This document shows positions 58,667-64,000 of a stretch of 64,000 bases of DNA, one piece after another (within the stretch, counting starts at the first letter, position 1; each line of letters opens with the position of its first letter). The notes under the pieces were generated by a model. That model was given only the letters and a program-made list of their open reading frames with translations, made no database searches and had not been told where the DNA came from. Source of the DNA: Helicobacter pylori (GTDB taxonomy: Bacteria > Campylobacterota > Campylobacteria > Campylobacterales > Helicobacteraceae); assembly GCA_008032955.1 (NCBI GenBank), contig CP032046.1, positions 310,001-374,000 of the forward strand, in the 5' to 3' direction. Both the position numbers and the translations under genes were made by a program.

Positions 58667-59266
58667 TTATTCCAAATTTAATTTTAACTGGGTTATCAAT
58701 TTAGCCCTTTCTAAAGAAGTGAGATAAGTCTTATTTTTGCTCAAAATAATATATTTAGTCCCTATATCTTGGACAATCTCATTGAGCTTCCTCCCAAAAT
58801 CATCTATCCCTAGAATCTGAAACGCCACGCCCATCATATTGCCATCTATGAATGGCGGTAAATACTCTCTTGGCAGATAAGAAGCCACTAGGTCTGAAAT
58901 TCTTGCCACTTCATCACACATGAAATTATTGAAGTTGTCAGAAATTTCTGCAACAAACTCTCCAAGCGTTAGTTCATTTTTGATCGTGCTTTCTGCAAAA
59001 GTCTTTTCTTGTTTGCAACGATTGTAACTGGCTAACACAAGGTTGTTTAAATAGTTGTAATAAGTATCAAAACTAATAAAATTCTTTTGCATATTGATTC
59101 TTAACTCTTGAACCCTTCTCAAAAAATCTTGCGGATCGTTGCTATCTTTTAAAGAAATGGCGTAATTTTGAATAAACTTATCCCTTACTTCATTCGCATT
59201 TCTTATAAGAGAACTGTTGCTGTCTAAGATCTTTTGTCTTTCTGTTTCATTGAAACCTAGTTCCAT
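58667..59266 (-). CDS. cagZ: Cag6 (CagZ)
   Basis: A 199-residue all-alpha cytoplasmic or inner-membrane-associated protein (MELGFNETERQKILDSNSSL). CagZ is a known structure and binds the coupling protein Cag beta, regulating its membrane state. Intact. Its 5' end is overlapped in another frame by a small putative ORF at 59247-59375. Confidence 0.93.
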   Translation of the reverse strand: MELGFNETERQKILDSNSSLIRNANEVRDKFIQNYAISLKDSNDPQDFLRRVQELRINMQKNFISFDTYYNYLNNLVLASYNRCKQEKTFAESTIKNELTLGEFVAEISDNFNNFMCDEVARISDLVASYLPREYLPPFIDGNMMGVAFQILGIDDFGRKLNEIVQDIGTKYIILSKNKTYLTSLERAKLITQLKLNLE

Positions 59267-59375
59267 TGCTGTTTCCTTTCATTGTTTTTGCTTGGTTTTT
59301 TCCGCCACTATATCCTCTAGAAGAGCCTAGTTGGTTTTGTCTTTTATTTTGTAAAGAACCGAGTTTAAATAACAT
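59247..59375 (-). CDS. Putative small basic protein between cagY and cagZ
   Basis: A 42-codon frame from ATG 59375 (MLFKLGSLQNKRQNQLGSSR) to TGA 59247, ending in a Gly/Asn/Lys-rich tail. It overlaps the first 20 bases of cagZ. A RBS (AAAGGA) lies 12 bases upstream, better placed for a short out-of-frame ATG at 59383. Whether it is translated is not known; the composition is unlike random A/T-rich noise. Confidence 0.3.
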   Translation of the reverse strand: MLFKLGSLQNKRQNQLGSSRGYSGGKNQAKTMKGNSNGTRFQ

Positions 59376-59401
59376 GAATACATTTTATCCTTTCTCTTGA
59401 A

Positions 59402-62400
59402 TCAATTGCCACCTTTGGGGCTTGTGGTGATTTCTTCATGTTCTCTAGACAAAGTTTTGGTGCTTTGTTTGATGATTTCATCTACCACAGATTTGTTGGT
59501 AATTTTAACATCATACACACCACTAAAATCAATATCGTCCATTGTGAGAATCTTAATGCTATCGCCCTCATTTTTGTAAAAACTTGGGGGGATATTCATC
59601 AGTTGCCCTAGAATTTGATTAGACATCTGAGCTGAACTTTGCATACTGCCATTGATAGCTTGACCCAAAGCGTAATTAAATTCAGGTGTCCTTTCACTTC
59701 TACCTTTGCCAAGACCTATGAGTTTATCTAGGGCTATGATAGGCGCGGTTTGCAAGAAGCTATTAACCACGCTTGCTATCACAGCAAAGCCTATGCGCTT
59801 CATGAAGTGATTATTCACATAGCCATCTACCCCTGCTTCACCCAACATGCCTGCTGCTTGAGCGTTTGCTAGAGGTATAATCACCCCATCAGGCGTAATG
59901 GCTTTAGTAAAGACTATCATCAAACGAGTCATAATAGGCGTGCCACCTTTCACGCTTTGATAATTCCCATACACCTTAGTGCCTTTGTCTAATAAGATCA
60001 TAGTGCCGTTCATGTTCCATACATCTTTGGCTACAACCCCACTCACTATACCCGTGAGAGTGGCATCTACTTTAGAAGTCAGAGTGATTTCAATGGGGGT
60101 GTATTGCGCTAAAACAAATGTGGGATCACTCTTGCCTATAAAGGCCTGTTTGACAGGGCTTGTTTCATCTTGTTTTTCTTCTTTCTTTTTATCATCAACG
60201 GGATTACCATTTTCATCTACAAAATCCCCACTCTTTTCTTTTTTGTTCTTAAGAGCGATTTCGCTGATATTTTTGGCAGTTTCTGCGACATCTTTGTCTA
60301 TCTTATTGCTTTCTGCTTTAGTTTCTGCTGTGGGTTTTTTACTTTTTTCTTTATCATCATCTTTTTTATCGCCACCTAAAGCCTTAGCTAATTTAGCTTC
60401 TAAACTCTTATCCTTAATGGTTTTCTCTGTTTCGTATTGCTTAGTAATATCAGGCTCTATGGAAGCATAAATAGGATTATCGCTAGCTATTTTGTCCGCA
60501 TCAACATTAGTGGCGTTAATAGTGGCAATATCGCCACCATTTTTAAAATCCATTGGCAACAATGGATAACCTTTAGCCGCCATGTTATCAAAGGTTTTGC
60601 GGCTTCTTAGATCGCTATAGATCCGATCCACTTCATCAGCTTGTCGTTTGATTCCTAGAATTAGCGCCCTTTCGCTATCGCTCAATCCCTCTAAACATTG
60701 CTCTATGGCTTCTTGATCAGTAGGGTCATCTAAGTTATCCAAGCACTCGCTTGCTTGATGCAACCTTTCTGTTTTACTCAATTGATTTTGTTGGTTCTGT
60801 GCCTTTTTATTTTGGATTTCTTGGATCAAATCGCTATAAAGGTTTTGGCATTTCCTTTTTTCTTCATCGGTCCTAGCCGTTTTCAAACAATCCAAGACAG
60901 CCTTTTCTCTGGCTTCTTGCAGGTATTTGAGCTTCTCTTCATCGCTCAAACCATCCAAACACTTCATGATAGCCGCTCTGTCGTTAGGATTGGCGTTTTT
61001 CAAGCAATCCTTTATCGCTTTATCTTTTTGTTGGCGCTGTTTCTCTAAAAATTTCCTCGCTTCAGGCGTGAGTAATTTCTCGCATTCTTGTTTCTCTTTT
61101 TCATTTCTAGCTCTTGATACGCAGTCTTTGTAAGCCTTAACACTCTCTTTAGCTTCTTCTAATAGTTTCCTCGCTTCAGGCGTGAGCAATTTCTCGCATT
61201 CTTTTCTTTCAGCTTCGTTTTTGGCTTTTGATACGCAATCCAAATAAGCCTTAACGCTTTTTTTAGATTCTTCTAATAGTTTTTTCGCTTCAGGCGTGAG
61301 CAATTTCTCGCATTCTTGTTTCTCTTTTTCATTTCTAGCTCTTGATACGCAGTCTTTGTAAGCCTTAACACTCTCTTTAGCTTCTTCTAATAGTTTCCTC
61401 GCTTCAGGCGTGAGCAATTTCTCGCATTCTTTTCTTTCAGCTTCGTTTTTGGCTTTTGATACGCAATCCAAATAAGCCTTAACGCTTTTTTTAGATTCTT
61501 CTAATAGTTTCCTCGCTTCGGGCGTGAGCAATTTCTCGCATTCTTTTCTTTCAGCTTCGTTTTTGGCTTTTGATACGCAATCCAAATAAGCCTTAACGCT
61601 TTTTTTAGATTCTTCTAATAGTTTCCTCGCTTCGGGCGTGAGCAATTTCTCGCACTCTTTTTTCTCAGCTTCGTTTTTGGCTTTTGATACGCAATCCAAA
61701 TAAACCCTAACACTCTCTTTGGCTAAAACCTTTTTCTGTAAGTCTTTAGGGAGATCTTTGACACACCTTTTTTTCTCAGCTTCGGTTTTAGCGTTTTTCA
61801 AACAATCTAGCGCTTGATTCTCTAATAGTTTCCTCGCTTCAGGCGTGAGTAATTTCTCGCATTCTTGTTTCTCTTTTTCATTCCTAGCTCTTGAAACGCA
61901 ATCCAAATAAGCCTTAACGCTTTTTTTAACTTCTTGCTCTAATAGTTTCCTCGCTTCAGGCGTGAGTAATTTCTCGCATTCTTGTTTCTCTTTTTCATTT
62001 CTAGCTCTTGATACGCAGTCTTTGTAAGCCTTAACACTCTCTTTAGCTTCTTCTAATAGTTTCCTCGCTTCAGGCGTGAGCAATTTCTCACACTCTTTTT
62101 TCTCAGCTTCAGTTTTGGCTTTTGATACGCAATCCAAATAAACCCTAACACTCTCTTTGGCTAAAACCTTTTTCTGTAAGTCTTTAGGGAGATCTTTGAC
62201 ACACCTTTTTTTCTCAGCTTCGGTTTTAGCGTTTTTCAAACAATCTAGCGCTTGATTCTCTAATAGTTTCCTCGCTTCAGGCGTGAGCAATTTCTCGCAT
62301 TCTTGTTTCTCTTTTTCATTTCTAGCTCTTGATACGCAGTCTTTGTAAGCCTTAACACTCTCTTTAGCTTCTTCTAATAGTTTCCTCGCTTCGGGCGTGA

Positions 62401-64000
62401 GCAATTTCTCGCATTCTTTTCTTTCAGCTTCGTTTTTGGCTTTTGATACGCAATCCAAATAAGCCTTAACGCTTTTTTTAGATTCTTCTAATAGTTTTTT
62501 CGCTTCAGGCGTGAGTAATTTCTCGCATTCTTGTTTCTCTTTTTCATTTCTAGCTCTTGATACGCAGTCTTTGTAAGCCTTAACACTCTCTTTAGCTTCT
62601 TCTAATAGTTTCCTCGCTTCAGGCGTGAGCAATTTCTCACACTCTTTTTTCTCAGCTTCAGTTTTGGCTTTTGATACGCAATCCAAATAAACCCTAACAC
62701 TCTCTTTGGCTAAAACCTTTTTCTGTAAGTCTTTAGGGAGATCTTTCAAGCACTCTTTCCGTTCTTCATCGGTTTTAGCGTTTTTCAAACAATCTAGCGC
62801 TTGATTCTCTAATAGTTTCCTCGCTTCAGGCGTGAGTAATTTCTCGCATTCTTGTTTCTCAGCTTCAGTTTTGGCTTGAGATACGCAATCCAAATAAGCT
62901 CTAACGCTCTTTTTAGCTTCTTCTAACTTTTTTTTCGCTTCAGGCGTGAGCAATTTCTCGCATTCTTGTTTCTCAGCTTCAGTTTTGGCTTGAGATACGC
63001 AATCCAAATAAGCCTTAACGCTCTCTTTGGCTTCTTCTTCTAAAAGTTTTTTCGCTTCGGGCGTGAGCAATTTCTCGCATTCTTGTTTCTCAGCTTCAGT
63101 TTTGGCTTGAGATGCACAGTCTTTATAAGCTTTCAGGCTCTCTTTAGCTAAAATATCGCTTTGTAAGTCTTTAGGGAGATTTTTCAAACACTTTTTTCGT
63201 TCTTCATCGGTTTTAGCGTTTTTCAAACAATCTAGAACCTGTTGTTCTAACTTTTTTTTCGCTTCAGGGGTGAGCAATTTCTCACACTCTTTTTTCTCTT
63301 TTTCATTCCTAGCTCTTGAAACGCAGTCCTTGTAAGCCTTGACGCTCATATCAGCTAGTAGTTCTTTTTGCAAGTCTTGGGGAATATTTTTCAAGCACTC
63401 GTTTCGTTCTTCATCGGTTTTAGCGTTTTTCAAACAATCTAGCGCTTGTTGTTTCAATCTTTCTATAGCTTCTTTAGACAAGCCTTTCAAGCATTCGTTT
63501 TTCTCAGCTTCTGTTTTGGCGTTTTTGATACAATCCTTATACTCTTGAAGCTCTTTTTGAAGCTCTAATTCCTTACGGAATTTCTCTCTAATCTCAGGGT
63601 CATTTATGAGTTTTAGGCACTCTTTCCGTTCTTCATCGGTTTTAGCGTTTTTCAAACAATCTAGAGCCACTTGAACTTTTTGTTGGTTTAGTAAGCTTTT
63701 TTTTAGGTTTTCATCTTTGATTAAATCTAAACACTTGATCCTTTCTTCTTCAGTTTTGGCATTTTTGATGCAATCATTATAAGCCTCTAGAGTCTTTTTC
63801 ATTTGATCTTGAAGTTTTTTGTCTTTGATAAGCTTCAAACATTCTTCATAGTTGCCACCATTACTAATACACTCATAAAAGGCTCTCAATGGGTTTTTGT
63901 CCTCAATTTCTGCAATATTCAAATAGTTGTATAAGGTTCTATTGGGATCGTCATTGAAGAAAAGATTCTTATCGATCATATTGCCTTTTTCATTCCGTTC
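59402..64000 (-). CDS. cagY: Cag7 (CagY), VirB10-like, 5' end beyond the window
   Basis: The C-terminal 1,532 codons of CagY. The frame is open through position 64000 (ERNEKGN precedes the Met at 63979), so that Met is internal; full-length CagY is about 1,900 residues. From about 1,120 residues into this part there is a linker, then the VirB10/TrbI domain (VLAQYTPIEITLTSKVDATL, LLDKGTKVYGNYQSVKGG) and an antenna hydrophobic region VIASVVNSFLQTAPIIALDK. The middle repeat region contains 17 copies of CEKLLTPEA, alternating with DCLKNAKT(D/E) units, with regular Cys pairs. CagY forms the central core from inner to outer membrane; recombination in the repeats tunes T4SS function. Confidence 0.95.
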   Translation of the reverse strand, partial: ERNEKGNMIDKNLFFNDDPNRTLYNYLNIAEIEDKNPLRAFYECISNGGNYEECLKLIKDKKLQDQMKKTLEAYNDCIKNAKTEEERIKCLDLIKDENLKKSLLNQQKVQVALDCLKNAKTDEERKECLKLINDPEIREKFRKELELQKELQEYKDCIKNAKTEAEKNECLKGLSKEAIERLKQQALDCLKNAKTDEERNECLKNIPQDLQKELLADMSVKAYKDCVSRARNEKEKKECEKLLTPEAKKKLEQQVLDCLKNAKTDEERKKCLKNLPKDLQSDILAKESLKAYKDCASQAKTEAEKQECEKLLTPEAKKLLEEEAKESVKAYLDCVSQAKTEAEKQECEKLLTPEAKKKLEEAKKSVRAYLDCVSQAKTEAEKQECEKLLTPEARKLLENQALDCLKNAKTDEERKECLKDLPKDLQKKVLAKESVRVYLDCVSKAKTEAEKKECEKLLTPEARKLLEEAKESVKAYKDCVSRARNEKEKQECEKLLTPEAKKLLEESKKSVKAYLDCVSKAKNEAERKECEKLLTPEARKLLEEAKESVKAYKDCVSRARNEKEKQECEKLLTPEARKLLENQALDCLKNAKTEAEKKRCVKDLPKDLQKKVLAKESVRVYLDCVSKAKTEAEKKECEKLLTPEARKLLEEAKESVKAYKDCVSRARNEKEKQECEKLLTPEARKLLEQEVKKSVKAYLDCVSRARNEKEKQECEKLLTPEARKLLENQALDCLKNAKTEAEKKRCVKDLPKDLQKKVLAKESVRVYLDCVSKAKNEAEKKECEKLLTPEARKLLEESKKSVKAYLDCVSKAKNEAERKECEKLLTPEARKLLEESKKSVKAYLDCVSKAKNEAERKECEKLLTPEARKLLEEAKESVKAYKDCVSRARNEKEKQECEKLLTPEAKKLLEESKKSVKAYLDCVSKAKNEAERKECEKLLTPEARKLLEEAKESVKAYKDCVSRARNEKEKQECEKLLTPEARKFLEKQRQQKDKAIKDCLKNANPNDRAAIMKCLDGLSDEEKLKYLQEAREKAVLDCLKTARTDEEKRKCQNLYSDLIQEIQNKKAQNQQNQLSKTERLHQASECLDNLDDPTDQEAIEQCLEGLSDSERALILGIKRQADEVDRIYSDLRSRKTFDNMAAKGYPLLPMDFKNGGDIATINATNVDADKIASDNPIYASIEPDITKQYETEKTIKDKSLEAKLAKALGGDKKDDDKEKSKKPTAETKAESNKIDKDVAETAKNISEIALKNKKEKSGDFVDENGNPVDDKKKEEKQDETSPVKQAFIGKSDPTFVLAQYTPIEITLTSKVDATLTGIVSGVVAKDVWNMNGTMILLDKGTKVYGNYQSVKGGTPIMTRLMIVFTKAITPDGVIIPLANAQAAGMLGEAGVDGYVNNHFMKRIGFAVIASVVNSFLQTAPIIALDKLIGLGKGRSERTPEFNYALGQAINGSMQSSAQMSNQILGQLMNIPPSFYKNEGDSIKILTMDDIDFSGVYDVKITNKSVVDEIIKQSTKTLSREHEEITTSPKGGN
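61040..63350 (-). repeat. cagY middle repeat region, 17 copies of the CEKLLTPEA unit
   Basis: Tandem in-frame repeats of 30-40 codons with DNA identity high enough for recombination (for example TCCTCGCTTCAGGCGTGAGC recurs many times). Two unit types (EKLLTPEARKLLE and LDCLKNAKT) alternate in modules, so larger blocks of about 500 bases also repeat (for example around 61700-62080 and 62160-62640). Confidence 0.9.

Noticed and set aside
59979-61133. Long plus-strand ORFs inside cagY (for example 59979-60470 and 60755-61048)
   Set aside because: They are antisense shadows of the repeat-rich, codon-biased cagY frame, with hydrophobic low-complexity translations and no RBS.
61040-63350. Regular repeats considered as a CRISPR array
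   Set aside because: The repeats are in-frame protein-coding units of cagY without unique spacers of constant size.

Overview
This window is chromosomal DNA of Helicobacter pylori. The evidence is the gene order (gltX, hopJ, typA, hofC/hofD, K+ channel, rpmB, mraY-murD, dnaN-gyrB, csd3, pgbA, dapB, glnA, rplI-hslVU-era-csd6, then the cag pathogenicity island), the low GC, the extended TGnTATAAT -10 boxes, and recognisable H. pylori proteins (Hop/Hof porins, HpaA paralogue, PgbA, CagY). Gene names are assigned from memory of these families and of H. pylori gene order; no search was run.

Layout. 1-120: start of gltX on the minus strand. 238-7.9 kb: HopJ outer membrane protein, an adenine methyltransferase, a GT9-like glycosyltransferase, TypA/BipA, then a restriction-modification cluster (D12-class adenine methylase, putative endonuclease, broken C5 methylase). 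7.9-12.2 kb: periplasmic catalase-like haemoprotein and the HofC/HofD porin pair. 12.3-17.7 kb: a phage-like remnant encoding a large polyvalent protein (three barnase/colicin-E5-like nuclease modules and a ParB-like domain) and a translationally coupled coiled-coil, fibre-like protein. 17.9-30.9 kb: core genes (kch, rpmB, HpaA paralogue, mraY, murD, DUF493, ybgC, two NSS-family transporters, pldA, dnaN, gyrB). 31-32.7 kb: a decayed restriction-modification pair. 32.9-38.3 kb: csd3, Nudix hydrolase, pgbA, glcD, dapB. 38.4-42.4 kb: accessory insertion between dapB and glnA with an unknown gene, an IS607-family element with a dead tnpB, and a hicBA toxin-antitoxin pair overlapping the transposase gene; a structured transcript candidate and a small lipoprotein follow. 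42.7-50.7 kb: glnA, a DUF262/DUF1524 defence-like gene, rplI, hslV, hslU, era, csd6. 50.7-64 kb: Sel1-like HP0519 homologue, a copied 3' end of glr (the known left attachment repeat), and the left part of the cag island: cag1-cag4 rightward, and cagY-cagZ-virB11-cag5 leftward.

How they work together: cag3, cagY, virB11 (Cag alpha), cag5 (VirD4), cagZ and cag4 are parts of one type IV secretion system that delivers CagA. mraY, murD, dapB, csd3, csd6 and cag4 all act on peptidoglycan. hslV-hslU-era-csd6 overlap end to end as one operon.

A striking property of the sequence is that at least eight genes, including essential mraY, dnaN and dapB, are broken by the loss of exactly one base, nearly always in a homopolymer run. 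In every case restoring one base gives a full-length protein. I read most of these as sequencing or assembly undercounts rather than biology, so those genes are annotated as whole loci.

The most interesting candidates for new biology are: Cag2 as a relic of a type IA topoisomerase; the hicB-hicA-tnpA-tnpB overlapping gene string; the three-nuclease polyvalent protein containing a 92-bp exact repeat; a hairpin at the cag1 transcription start; a small basic ORF between cagY and cagZ; and a structured RNA candidate at 41.94-42.10 kb.
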